A stretch of 64,000 bases of DNA from Chloroflexota bacterium (GTDB lineage Bacteria; Chloroflexota; Dehalococcoidia; DSTF01; RBG-16-68-14): contig QIFC01000079.1 of assembly GCA_003228685.1 (NCBI GenBank), positions 1 to 64,000 on the forward strand. The letters are read 5' to 3'. The first letter of the stretch is position 1. Every line of letters starts with the position of its first letter. This document shows positions 1-7,798 of the stretch, piece by piece. The position numbers and the translations under genes were made by a program. The notes under the pieces are model-generated. The model did not search any database. It was given only the letters and a program-made list of their open reading frames with translations, and was not told the DNA's origin.

Positions 1-63
1 CGGCTGCGCGATGCGCCGCTTAAAGCCGAACAGGCCGTAGAGGACATTCTAGCTGCAACCTAG
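1..63 (+). CDS. Possible 3' end of an ORF cut by the window edge
   Basis: Frame +1 is open from base 1 to a TAG at 61-63 and reads RLRDAPLKAEQAVEDILAAT. It is too short for the ORF track. Its last codons run into the first copy of a 20-bp direct repeat, an arrangement seen where transposase genes end inside IS terminal repeats. Twenty codons cannot identify a family, and the open frame could be chance. Confidence 0.2.
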   Translation, partial: RLRDAPLKAEQAVEDILAAT

Positions 64-85
64 ACAGGACATTCTACCTGCAACC
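41..85. repeat. Two 20-bp direct repeats with a 25-bp period, possible IS end
   Basis: AGGACATTCTAGCTGCAACC (41-60) recurs at 66-85 with one mismatch. Closely spaced GGACATT-type direct repeats are typical of the multiple terminal repeats of IS21/IS481-like elements, so this may be the right end of an element lying to the left. No transposase is visible in the window, so the assignment is an inference. Confidence 0.4.
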
Positions 86-106
86 CAACAGTTCGCGGGA
101 CGGTGG

Positions 107-1027
107 CTACTCGATGACGCCGCGCTCGCGTAAGAATGAGATTGCGCCGGCGACGTCCTCATCAGGCTGGCGCTGGTTGATCTCGAGCACCCAAAGCGCA
201 CTCCTGGGCAGGCCCTCCGCGATGTAGTCCCACTCGACGTCGCCGTTGCCTGGCGCCCGATGATCGCCAAGGCCGTCCACGTCGTGCAGGTGGCTACCCA
301 GCGTGCGCTCCTTAAGCGTGTCGAGCCAAGCGCGCTTGTCGACGTAGCCCAGGCGCGCCTGCACCTCCGCGTGGCCGACGTCGTGCCAGTAGCCGACCAG
401 GTCCGCCGGATAGTCTGCGCACAGCTCTAGCGCCTCTTCTGGAAGCGGGAACTCGTGATAGTGGAGGCGGTTCTCCAGCCCGATCGCGACACCGCGCTCC
501 TTGGCGTGGGCGGCGAGCACGGCGAGCGACTCGCGCGCCTTCTCCAGCCACGGGGGCGCCAGCTCCGGCCGCCGCTCGAGCGTCTCGCGACGCAGCGCGT
601 CGACCTCCGGCCCCTCGCGCGTCCCCGAGTCGAACAGCCTGCGCTGCTTCAACTCCGAACCCAGCATCTCGCCGCCGATCCCACCGAGGTGGACGACGAC
701 GTAGCCCGCGCCCACCTTCGCGGCGTGGTCGATGCTGCCCTTCGTGAACTCGATCGCCGTGTTGCGCTCGTCATCGAGCGCCGCCAGGTTCAGCGAACTG
801 TTTCGTTTGCCGTCGACCTTCACGAGTGGCGCCGGCGCATGGATGCTGGAGAGCTTCGCCCCAGAGCCGTCCAGCAGACGTTCGAACTGCTCCGTCGGCG
901 TCGCGTGGCTCACCTCGATCGAGTCGTACCCCAGCGCCTTCGCGGCTTCCGCGAACGCGTGCATGTCCTCGAAGCGGTCCTGCTGCGCCCACATCGTGGA
1001 GAGCGAGTATCTAATGCCGTCAGCCAT
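107..1027 (-). CDS. Sugar phosphate isomerase/epimerase-like TIM-barrel protein (AP endonuclease 2 family)
   Basis: A 306-aa protein of the xylose-isomerase-like TIM-barrel superfamily, which includes metal-dependent sugar isomerases/epimerases and endonuclease IV-like enzymes. Visible signatures are strand-end residues likely to bind metal: VVVHLGG near 110, IGLENR near 182, YWHDVGHAEV near 212, GSHLHDVDG near 246 and VLEINQ near 282. The length is normal. The start is supported by a GGTGA box about 7 nt upstream. It lies alone at the 3' side of the minus-strand run, so the substrate cannot be inferred from neighbours. The fold assignment is secure; the reaction is not known. Confidence 0.75.
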   Translation of the reverse strand: MADGIRYSLSTMWAQQDRFEDMHAFAEAAKALGYDSIEVSHATPTEQFERLLDGSGAKLSSIHAPAPLVKVDGKRNSSLNLAALDDERNTAIEFTKGSIDHAAKVGAGYVVVHLGGIGGEMLGSELKQRRLFDSGTREGPEVDALRRETLERRPELAPPWLEKARESLAVLAAHAKERGVAIGLENRLHYHEFPLPEEALELCADYPADLVGYWHDVGHAEVQARLGYVDKRAWLDTLKERTLGSHLHDVDGLGDHRAPGNGDVEWDYIAEGLPRSALWVLEINQRQPDEDVAGAISFLRERGVIE

Positions 1028-1065
1028 GGGCCGTCACCTTCAGAGTCATACACACCTCCCGGCCG

Positions 1066-2385
1066 TCAGGCCCGCTTCTTGTCAACCAGCTCATTGAGCC
1101 TCTCGCGAATTTTTCTTGCGCCTGAGCCGAGGTTCTCCAACCACACTTCTGCCTCCGAGACACTTGGCTCTTCAAGAAGCGCATCAAGGAATCCTTCACA
1201 GTCCGCGATAGCAGGTTTCCGTTCCAAAAGCTCCATCGTTTGGCGCAAGACCATAACGGAAACGCTCCTAAGGAACAGGTAGTCCTGCTCGGTGCACAGA
1301 TCGATGTCGGAGCCATGACTGAGATCCGACCGAGACTCGTACAGTCGGAACAAGCGTATCGCGTCCACGGATGGCTCTCCAACAGAGACGCTCAGCAGGA
1401 CTACCCGAACAGCCAGCAGATCTCCCTTCAATCCAGAGTCTTCTGGCAAAAGAGCTGCTTCCAGCCCGGAGCAGAGAGCCAATATCTTATCATCGTAGTT
1501 GGTGTGCGCAGTGCTGGAACCGATCCATCGAAGGGTACGGCGCAGTCGGCCAGCGAGATCCGACCCAATCCGCTCACGAATGAGGCCTACCCTCCCCAGC
1601 AGATCATTAACGTACTCTGCTTCCTTCGGGGACACATTTCGATCAATCGGGCGGACTCCAAGGCTCCGGCCATACGTGATCTGCGTGGGGTCGCTCAGGG
1701 GCCGCAACAAGTGAAAGCTGGCTCGTTCAAAGCGAAAGTCGTTGTCGATAGCGTTCGGTCGAACTGCTGTGAACGCATAGCGGAAGACGTCTAATGACGC
1801 ATCAATTGCTCGTTCGACCTTGTCGCTAGCGCTGCGATTGTCGCCTGCCTCGACCGTTGTCAGAGCTACCACCTTCCCCTCCAGTTTCTCTACAGAGTCA
1901 TCCAGGTAGGGAAAGTTCCACCTGCCCACCATCTCCAATGTGAATGTCTCTAGCGTAACAGTGCCGTCCGACAACGAGTCATCCCCGAGGTTCAGGCGTT
2001 TCATCTCCCAGACAGCTTCATAGGGTTCCAATGGTCGTAGCACGGTGTCGAGGAAAGTTTCGGCGGAATCCTTCAGAGCATCGCCCTGGGTTAGTGCCTC
2101 CCTCTCTCGCTCCAGCTTCAGAACATAGTCATTGAGAGCTTTTCGGAGTTCGCCATCCGTCTGGTGTTCCGAACTGGGCAAGCGTCGCAAAGCTGAAAGC
2201 ACCCGCAAGAAGTGTGCATACTCTTCACCGAGCACCAACGCCGTATAGAACTCGCCAGCCTTTCTACCCTCCAGCGCCCTGCTTTCAGAATCTGCCATCA
2301 GCTTCGTGAAGTCACTCGCTCTGTATTGGCGGGCGATCGTGCGCGCCAACTTCCGCAGTTCGGTCTTAGCGTCCTGCTGCTGCAT
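1066..2385 (-). CDS. Apea-like HEPN domain protein
   Basis: A 439-aa protein with no recognised N-terminal domain. The C-terminal third resembles Apea-like HEPN domains: a segment around KILALCSGLEAALLPE is followed by a helix carrying YESRSDLSHGSD, an R-x4-H motif like the RNase-associated HEPN signature. HEPN proteins act as RNases or nucleotide-binding helpers in toxin-antitoxin and defence systems, but no partner nucleotidyltransferase or antitoxin is adjacent. The ORF extends 3 codons further to a TTG at 2394; I prefer the ATG at 2385 because GGTGA precedes it. Base composition is visibly less GC-rich than in the flanking genes, consistent with transfer. Molecular function is unknown. 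Confidence 0.6.
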   Translation of the reverse strand: MQQQDAKTELRKLARTIARQYRASDFTKLMADSESRALEGRKAGEFYTALVLGEEYAHFLRVLSALRRLPSSEHQTDGELRKALNDYVLKLEREREALTQGDALKDSAETFLDTVLRPLEPYEAVWEMKRLNLGDDSLSDGTVTLETFTLEMVGRWNFPYLDDSVEKLEGKVVALTTVEAGDNRSASDKVERAIDASLDVFRYAFTAVRPNAIDNDFRFERASFHLLRPLSDPTQITYGRSLGVRPIDRNVSPKEAEYVNDLLGRVGLIRERIGSDLAGRLRRTLRWIGSSTAHTNYDDKILALCSGLEAALLPEDSGLKGDLLAVRVVLLSVSVGEPSVDAIRLFRLYESRSDLSHGSDIDLCTEQDYLFLRSVSVMVLRQTMELLERKPAIADCEGFLDALLEEPSVSEAEVWLENLGSGARKIRERLNELVDKKRA

Positions 2386-2424
2386 CTTCACCAAGCATTC
2401 AGTTCCGCGGTTGCTGCTTCCTCA

Positions 2425-2694
2425 TCACGCCTCGCTCCGTACCCACCACCCTAAGATCGCGATTGCGATCGCGCTCAGCGCCGTCGCCGTGAAGAGGCTG
2501 ACCAAGAATGCCAGCCAGCCATCGGCGAACACGGCCACCAGCAACCCGCCTAGGATGCCAGCCACCATAGCGACCGGCAGCGCGGTAAACGCACCACGGC
2601 CACGCCCGGCGATCAGCATCACCGACCACGGCAGCAGCCCGCACGCCGCCCACAGCGAGAGCAGTCCGACATGTCCAAGCAGGTCCCAGGGCAT
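2425..2694 (-). CDS. Small integral membrane protein
   Basis: An 89-aa hydrophobic protein with about three predicted membrane segments (HVGLLSLWAACGLLPWSVMLI, FTALPVAMVAGILGGLLVAVF, FLVSLFTATALSAIAIAILG). No family was recognised. The likely start is the ATG in a TAATG overlap with the stop of the upstream dinB-like gene, implying translational coupling; a GTG at 2703 in the same frame is the alternative. A third reading frame over the same bases (2399-2653) is a shadow. Function is unknown. Confidence 0.55.
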   Translation of the reverse strand: MPWDLLGHVGLLSLWAACGLLPWSVMLIAGRGRGAFTALPVAMVAGILGGLLVAVFADGWLAFLVSLFTATALSAIAIAILGWWVRSEA

Positions 2695-3239
2695 TAGAGG
2701 CACGCCTTCATCAGGCCGGGGTAATCGCCCACATCGTGGCCCAGCACCACGCGGGCGCTCGCGATCTCGCCGATGTGGAAGTAGTGGTGGGCCGCGATTC
2801 GCATCAAGGCGTAGCGCGGCGAGATGCCCGTCGATCGCAGCGCCTCGATTGAACCCGTGTAGTCGATCTTCGTATCGAGGTCATCTTCCGTTAACGCATT
2901 GAGGTAGTGCCTGGCGATCGTCCTGACCTCCTCGACCGCGACCTGTACCTCGTTCCAGTCCAGCGCGTCGCCCGCCGCGCCTTTGCGAAGGGTCTGGGGC
3001 GAAGCATCCAGGCTCCTGTGTGATCCTCTGGTGTCTCCATTGAGCGACGGATGCGGCGACGTGCCCTGGAAGTTCACGTTCAACCACGAGTCGACCATGT
3101 GGGTACAGTGCGCGACAGTCCAGCTAAAGGCGCTCGCGTTCGGGAGCTTGCGCTCCGCGTCCTCTCGCGAGAGGCCCTCGACCACGCGATCGAGGTCTGC
3201 CCACGCCTCGCGCACCATGCCGGCCAGCGCAACGCTCAC
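2694..3239 (-). CDS. DinB-like four-helix-bundle protein
   Basis: A 181-aa protein of the DinB/YfiT-like superfamily. The likely metal triad is a His in VAHCTHMVDSW near residue 46 plus the pair in AAHHYFHIGEI near 150-154. DinB-like proteins are metal-binding four-helix bundles, often thiol-dependent transferases, and most have no assigned substrate. The start is GTG, 4 nt after the ispG stop, so it is probably cotranscribed with ispG; a GGAG sequence overlaps the end of ispG. Family is likely, reaction unknown. Confidence 0.75.
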   Translation of the reverse strand: MSVALAGMVREAWADLDRVVEGLSREDAERKLPNASAFSWTVAHCTHMVDSWLNVNFQGTSPHPSLNGDTRGSHRSLDASPQTLRKGAAGDALDWNEVQVAVEEVRTIARHYLNALTEDDLDTKIDYTGSIEALRSTGISPRYALMRIAAHHYFHIGEIASARVVLGHDVGDYPGLMKACL

Positions 3240-3243
3240 GCCG

Positions 3244-4434
3244 CTAGCGCTCCGATGTGCTCGACGGGACCTCCTGGATCGGGATCACAGGATCGGGTGC
3301 GTCGCCCGGCGGGAAGTCGGCGTCCGCGATATCGCTATTGCCGTTCTCCATCTCGGCAATCACCTTGTCGCCCTCTTCGATGATCGCGGAGAGGAACTCG
3401 TCCTCGTTGACCGTCTTGACGATCTCGCCCTTGCGGAAGATCACGCCGCGGCCCTTGCCGCCCGCGATGCCCAGGTCGGCCATCTTCGCCTCGCCGGGGC
3501 CGTTCACCACGCAGCCCATAACAGCCACCGTGATCGGCTTGCCCAGCTTCTGGAAGTGCGCCTCGACCTTGTTCGCGAGCGGAATCAGCTCGATCTCGAT
3601 GCGCCCGCATGTCGGGCAAGCGACGATCGTCGGTCCGCGCTGGCGCAGGTTGAGCGATGCGAGGATGTCCCAGCAGACAGGCGGCTCTTCCTTGGGGTCG
3701 GCCGCGAGCGACACGCGGATCGTATCGCCGATGCCCTCCGACAGCAGTATGCCGATGCCGATCGCGCTGCGCACTGAGCCCGCGCGGGGCAGCCCCGCTT
3801 CCGTAATGCCGAGATGGAACGGGTAGGGCGTGCCGGCCTCATCCAGGCGGGCGCTCAGGTCCCGATAGGCCTGAACCATAGTGGGCACGTCGAACGCCTT
3901 CAGCGAGATCTTGAGCGAGTCGAAGCCCATCTCTTCGAGGATGTTCAGCTCCCAGAGCGCCGCGTCCACCATGCGCTCGTGCATGGGTGGCGGCATCTCG
4001 TCGTCCGCGAGCGCCTTGAGCGGAGGCAGGCTGCCGGCGTTCACGCCGATGCGGATCGGCGTCTCGCGCGCCTTTGCCTCCTTCACAATCATGCGCACCT
4101 TGTCGGGGTCGCGGATGTTGCCGGGGTTGAGCCGCAGCCCGTGGACGTTCGCCTTCAGCGCGGCCATCGCCCAGCGATAATCGAAGTGGATGTCGGCCAT
4201 CAGCGGCACCGCCGTGCGCTTCACGATCTCCGGCATCGCGGCGGCCGCCTCCTTGTCGGGCACAGCGACGCGCACGATCTCGCAGCCCAGGTCCGCCAGC
4301 TCCGCGATCTGGTTCAGCGTCGACTCGACATCGGCCGTGTCCGTCGCCGTCATCGACTGCACCACGATCGGCGCATCGCCGCCGACCTGCACATCGCCCA
4401 CGAATACGGGCTTCGTCTTGCGTCGCTCACTCAT
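3244..4434 (-). CDS. ispG: (E)-4-hydroxy-3-methylbut-2-enyl-diphosphate synthase (GcpE)
   Basis: Catalyses the penultimate step of the MEP isoprenoid pathway, the [4Fe-4S]-dependent conversion of MEcPP to HMBPP. The 396-aa protein has the expected N-terminal TIM barrel (VQSMTATDTADV, LMADIHFDYRWAM, GLRLNPGNI) and the C-terminal cluster domain, with Cys ligands in VACPTCGR and MGCVVNGPGE. A GGAG box 6 nt before the ATG supports the start. A C-terminal acidic tail of about 40 residues is less conserved. dxr from the same pathway is about 4 kb upstream, separated by rseP and an intervening secreted-protein gene on the other strand. Confidence 0.97.
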   Translation of the reverse strand: MSERRKTKPVFVGDVQVGGDAPIVVQSMTATDTADVESTLNQIAELADLGCEIVRVAVPDKEAAAAMPEIVKRTAVPLMADIHFDYRWAMAALKANVHGLRLNPGNIRDPDKVRMIVKEAKARETPIRIGVNAGSLPPLKALADDEMPPPMHERMVDAALWELNILEEMGFDSLKISLKAFDVPTMVQAYRDLSARLDEAGTPYPFHLGITEAGLPRAGSVRSAIGIGILLSEGIGDTIRVSLAADPKEEPPVCWDILASLNLRQRGPTIVACPTCGRIEIELIPLANKVEAHFQKLGKPITVAVMGCVVNGPGEAKMADLGIAGGKGRGVIFRKGEIVKTVNEDEFLSAIIEEGDKVIAEMENGNSDIADADFPPGDAPDPVIPIQEVPSSTSER

Positions 4435-4478
4435 CGCGACTCCAGCTTAACGTGAGGCGCGTCAGATATGAAAGCGTC

Positions 4479-4507
4479 GTAGGGGCAGGACTGAGACCTG
4501 CCCCTAC
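4479..4507. repeat. Perfect 11-bp inverted repeat upstream of ispG
   Basis: GTAGGGGCAGG and CCTGCCCCTAC flank a 7-nt loop. The hairpin begins 45 nt upstream of the ispG ATG. It could be a leader hairpin or operator, or simply one of the many palindromic repeats here. No T-run follows on either side. Confidence 0.6.
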
Positions 4508-4556
4508 CGCGTTGCGCAGCCAAGACAACGCCCCTAACCAGGATCCCAACATGTAG

Positions 4557-4577
4557 GGGAGGCCTTCGAGGCCTCCC
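4557..4577. repeat. Perfect 9-bp hairpin with TCG loop
   Basis: GGGAGGCCT-TCG-AGGCCTCCC is a perfect palindrome with a 3-nt loop, of the same tight style as the arrays at 13-16 kb. No T-tract follows it. Confidence 0.65.
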
Positions 4578-4640
4578 GCCTGGCTTCGTCATCGCCCGCC
4601 GGCCGGAACATGCCGACGTGTCACTACGAGGGGCCAGATT

Positions 4641-4663
4641 CTTCGCTTGCGCTCAGAGTGACA
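4641..4663 (+). repeat. Short dispersed repeat, copy 1
   Basis: CTTCGCTTGCGCTCAGAGTG plus ACA matches CTTCGCTGCGCTCAGAGTGACA at 32292-32313, apart from one inserted T. Both copies are intergenic. Confidence 0.6.
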
Positions 4664-4711
4664 AATCCTGGGACGAACCGCGGACGCCTTGCTCACCCAG
4701 GCCGCGGCCCT

Positions 4712-4735
4712 GAAGTTCGTTTTGCAGAATCGCCT
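4712..4735 (+). repeat. Short dispersed repeat, partner of 23173-23197
   Basis: GAAGTTCGTTTTGCAGAATC followed by GCCT matches the reverse complement of 23173-23197 with about two differences. Similarity continues weakly for about 30 more bases (shared TTATGTC), suggesting a decayed longer element. Confidence 0.6.
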
Positions 4736-4891
4736 ATTTCGGCGTTCTTATGTCTTCTTTAGCTTCGGTCGACGCACGTTATGTTCTGCTAGATTTGCTG
4801 ATCTCAAGCCTTGTACTGAGAGTAACACCGCCCGCCGAGAGCGGGGAGGCCCACTTGGCAGGGAGGCGTGATCCTAGTGCAATTTGCCAAT

Positions 4892-4932
4892 GTGGGCGCT
4901 ATACTGCGCCCACAAGCCCGCCGGAGGCGGGC
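4892..4932 (+). promoter_or_regulatory. Twin hairpins with TATACT in the first loop
   Basis: GTGGGCGC-TATACT-GCGCCCAC (4892-4913) is a perfect 8-bp inverted repeat whose 6-nt loop is itself a good -10 hexamer. GCCCGCC-GGA-GGCGGGC (4916-4932) follows at once. They lie 50-90 bp before the secreted-protein start. An operator overlapping a promoter is possible, but I see no convincing -35 at 16-18 bp, so this is tentative. Confidence 0.4.
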
Positions 4933-4983
4933 CTCCCCGCGAGATCACAGTTGGCCGGATGCCTGCCATAGAGGAGGTCCGAC

Positions 4984-6334
4984 ATGGACATCACGATCCG
5001 CATCCCCACCCCGCGCGAGGCGCTCAGCTACTGGAAGGCAGCGCTGCTGCTGGCCGTACTGGCGCTCATGCTGGTGTGGGCAGGGGCGGACACGGCAAGG
5101 GCGGCCGGCGGTGGGAACACCATCACGTCGCCCGACACGACCGGCAAGGTCGGCAGCCACACCTCACTCCAGCTGGACGCCTCGGGGAATCCGGTCGTCA
5201 GCCACTTCGACGGCACAAATAACGCCCTGAAGGTGCTCCACTGCGACGACCCCAACTGCGCGGGCGGCGGCGAGAGCATCACCTCGCCTGACACGGCTGG
5301 CGCTGTCGGTACCAGTAGCTCGCTCCAGTTGGACGCCTCTGGCAACCCAGTCGTCAGTTACCAAGACCTCGGCGCCAGCGACCTGAAGGTACTTCACTGC
5401 GACGACCCCAACTGCGCGGGCGGCGGCGAGAGCATCACCTCACCTGACACGACCGGTTCTGTCGGCGCAGACACCTCGCTCCAACGCCTCAGGTAACCCG
5501 GTCATCAGCTACTGGGACTTCACGAATATGGACCTGAAGGTGCTCCACTGCGACGACCCCAACTGCGCGGGTGGCGGCGAGAGCATCACACCTGACACTG
5601 TTAGCGGGGGCTACACCTCACTCGAACTCGACATTTCCGGCTTCCCAGTCGTCAGCTACTATGGCGTCGGCGACCTGAAGTTGCTTCACTGCAACGACGC
5701 CAACTGCGCGAGTGGCGGTGAGAGCATCACGTCGCCTGACACGACGGGCTCTGTCGGGGCATGGACCTCGCTGGCGCTGGATGCCTCCGGCTCCCCAGTC
5801 GTCAGCTACCGTGACGACAACGACGCGGACCTCAAACTCCTGCACTGCGTTGACCAGAACTGTGCAGGCGTCAAGGGCCCATCCGAAATCAACATCACCA
5901 ACGTCACCCAGCTCTCCCAGCCGAAGACCTGCTTCGACGTGATGGACAGCGGCCAGACATTCCTGTTCACCGCCTGCGACAACGACTTCCAAGGGGCACC
6001 CGTCAGCCACGCCGCCTGCGACGACGGCATCGATACCATCTGCGACGACGAGGACCCAACCGAGGGCAGCGTCACGATCACGGTCGACCCAGCCATCTAC
6101 AACGTCGAGGCCGGCAAGACGCCGCTCAATATCACGGCGGACGCCACCACGGGCACCTGCAGCGGCGGGGGCTTCTGCTTGCTGACGTTCACGAACACGA
6201 CCGGCGTCAGACCCTGGTTCCCGTGGGACGTCTCGGGTGGCGGAGGGCAGTGCGACACGCCGCCGGACGGCGTCGTGGACCTGGCCAACGACATCCTGTG
6301 CGTGATCAAGCACTTCCAGGACACGAAACCGTAG
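4984..6334 (+). pseudogene. Secreted five-repeat protein with dockerin-like C-terminus, frameshifted
   Basis: Two ORFs (4984-5496 and 5528-6334) belong to one gene. The N-terminus has a membrane segment/signal peptide (ALLLAVLALMLVWAG), then five copies of a roughly 53-aa unit (SLQLDASGNPVVSY ... DLKVLHCDDPNCAGGGESI), then a Cys-rich domain ending DGVVDLANDILCVIKHFQ. In repeat 3 the frame breaks at about 5483: compared with the sister repeats, about 5 nt encoding part of Leu-Asp are missing after CTCCAA, and the next frame continues the repeat perfectly. GAGGAGG at 4971-4977 gives a strong ribosome site. It is either a decayed gene, a slipped repeat or an assembly error. The binding function is unknown; the repeats suggest an exported surface protein. 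Confidence 0.75.
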
Positions 6335-6341
6335 GGGCTGG

Positions 6342-6434
6342 CTCGCCCTCTCCCCAGGGTTGCGCTAAACCGGGCAATTGGTAGTAGATCGCCCCTCTCC
6401 CGCGAGCGGGAGAGGGGATGGGGGAGAGGGCGAG
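6342..6434. repeat. Nested double inverted repeat (cruciform-like)
   Basis: An outer stem CTCGCCCTCTCCCCA (6342-6356) pairs with TGGGGGAGAGGGCGAG (6419-6434). Inside it, CCCCTCTCCC and GGGAGAGGGG form a perfect 10-bp hairpin around GCGAGC. It lies between the convergent secreted-protein and rseP genes and could end transcription both ways, though there is no T-run. A degenerate second copy is at 13439-13492. Confidence 0.65.
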
Positions 6435-6483
6435 CGCCACACCACCGACCAGTGACCAGCCACCAACTAGCAGCGCTTAACTA

Positions 6484-7731
6484 CTACCTAATGATGCCGT
6501 CGCCGGCGATGATGCGCAGGACGTCGAAGTAGGTGATGATCACCGCGAACGTGAGCATGGCGACGAGACCCACCAGGTGAACGATTGCTTCCTTCTGCGG
6601 AGCGATGCGCTTGCCCCTGCGGGCATACTCGATCAGGACGAAGACGATGCGGCCGCCGTCCAGCATCGGGAGCGGCAGGATGTTCAGCACAGCCAGGTTC
6701 ATGCTGATCAGCGCGGCGAACTCAATCAGCGACTTCCAGCCCGCCTCGTCGACCACCTCGCCCGTGAGCTGCGCGATGCCGACGGGGCCCGTCACTTGGA
6801 AGCCACCACCGCCGCCTGAGATGCCGCCGCGGATGCGCGACTCAATCTCGTTGCGGGCCAGGATAATCGATTCGTAGGAACGCGTGATCCCGGTGGGAAT
6901 CGCCTCCCATGGCGGCTCCCACTGCGTGCCGCTGAACGGCACCATCACCGTCGCCGGCACGGTCTCCCCAGGAGGCAGTTCGTCGGCAGCGGAGAGGCCC
7001 AGACTCTCCAAGAGAGCCAACCTGAACTCTTCCTGCTCCTCCAACGTCAGCGCCTGGACCGAACCATATGCGGGACTGATCGTGATGCCCGTGGGACCTT
7101 GGGGACGTTCGACGCCATCCGCGTCGATATAGGTTTCGGTCGCCCAGCGCGAGAACACAGGCACAGTGACGAACTCGGCGCCATCGCCGCCATCGCGGCG
7201 CACGCGCATGTCCACCGTGTTACCCAAATTCAGCCTAATCCGATAGCTCAGCTCGCCGATGTTTTGGACATCGCGGCCGTCTACTTCGAAGATCACGTCG
7301 CCCACTTGCAGGCCCGCCTCTTCGGCCGGGCTGCCCGGCACGACTTCGGCGATGCGCGCACGGCTCTCATCGACGGTGCGCGGGATGCTGACCGCGAGCG
7401 CGAACAACAAGACAGCCAGCAGGACGTTCATCGCCGCTCCGGACGCGAGCACCACCAGCCTGATCCAGCGCGGCTTGGCGGCCAGGCTGCCCGGGTCGGT
7501 GGGGTCCTCCTCGCCCAGCATGCGGACGAAGCCACCCAGCGGGATCGCGTTGATGGTGTAGTCCGTATCGCCGCGCTTGAAGCCCCAGATGCGCGGCGGA
7601 TAGCCGATCCCGGCCTCCAGCACCTTCACGCCGAACAGCTTGGCGGTGAAGTAGTGACCCATCTCGTGAATCACGATCAAGATCACGATGATGGCCAGGA
7701 ACGGAAGGATTGATTGGAACAGTACGGTCAT
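6484..7731 (-). CDS. rseP: Site-2 zinc metalloprotease RseP
   Basis: An intramembrane M50 protease that cleaves membrane-bound anti-sigma factors or remnant signal peptides. The 415-aa protein shows HEMGH at residues 22-26 in the first membrane helix, a PDZ domain (AEEAGLQVGDVIFEVDGRDVQNIGEL) and the third-ligand motif NILPLPMLDGGR near the C-terminus. An insertion of roughly 80 residues follows the PDZ domain (ITISPAYGSVQALTLEEQ onward). It is downstream of dxr with a 67-nt gap in the usual uppS-cdsA-dxr-rseP order. The ribosome site is weak. Confidence 0.95.
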   Translation of the reverse strand: MTVLFQSILPFLAIIVILIVIHEMGHYFTAKLFGVKVLEAGIGYPPRIWGFKRGDTDYTINAIPLGGFVRMLGEEDPTDPGSLAAKPRWIRLVVLASGAAMNVLLAVLLFALAVSIPRTVDESRARIAEVVPGSPAEEAGLQVGDVIFEVDGRDVQNIGELSYRIRLNLGNTVDMRVRRDGGDGAEFVTVPVFSRWATETYIDADGVERPQGPTGITISPAYGSVQALTLEEQEEFRLALLESLGLSAADELPPGETVPATVMVPFSGTQWEPPWEAIPTGITRSYESIILARNEIESRIRGGISGGGGGFQVTGPVGIAQLTGEVVDEAGWKSLIEFAALISMNLAVLNILPLPMLDGGRIVFVLIEYARRGKRIAPQKEAIVHLVGLVAMLTFAVIITYFDVLRIIAGDGIIR

Positions 7732-7798
7732 AGTTAGCTCTAGTTATGGTAACGCATCGCGCTCGTTGGACAATACGGCGCTCACTCGCGAGCGACGC

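Larger units (their letters stand above)
4435..4983. other. Long intergenic region rich in hairpins and short repeats
   Basis: About 550 bp between the divergent ispG and secreted-protein genes, with no convincing ORF; the track ORFs at 4689 and 4750 lack coding character. It holds four perfect hairpins, two short repeats with partners elsewhere in the window, and a relatively AT-rich stretch around 4730-4820. It looks like an accumulation site for small mobile or palindromic repeats. Confidence 0.6.

Noticed and set aside
1240-1794. 184-aa plus-strand ORF
   Set aside because: Antisense to the HEPN protein, no recognisable domain or ribosome site.
4472-4580. Rho-independent terminators at the ispG-side hairpins
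   Set aside because: Stems are strong, but there is no T-run after them on either strand, and they lie upstream of both divergent genes.
5618-6313. 231-aa minus-strand ORF
   Set aside because: Shadow of the secreted repeat protein.
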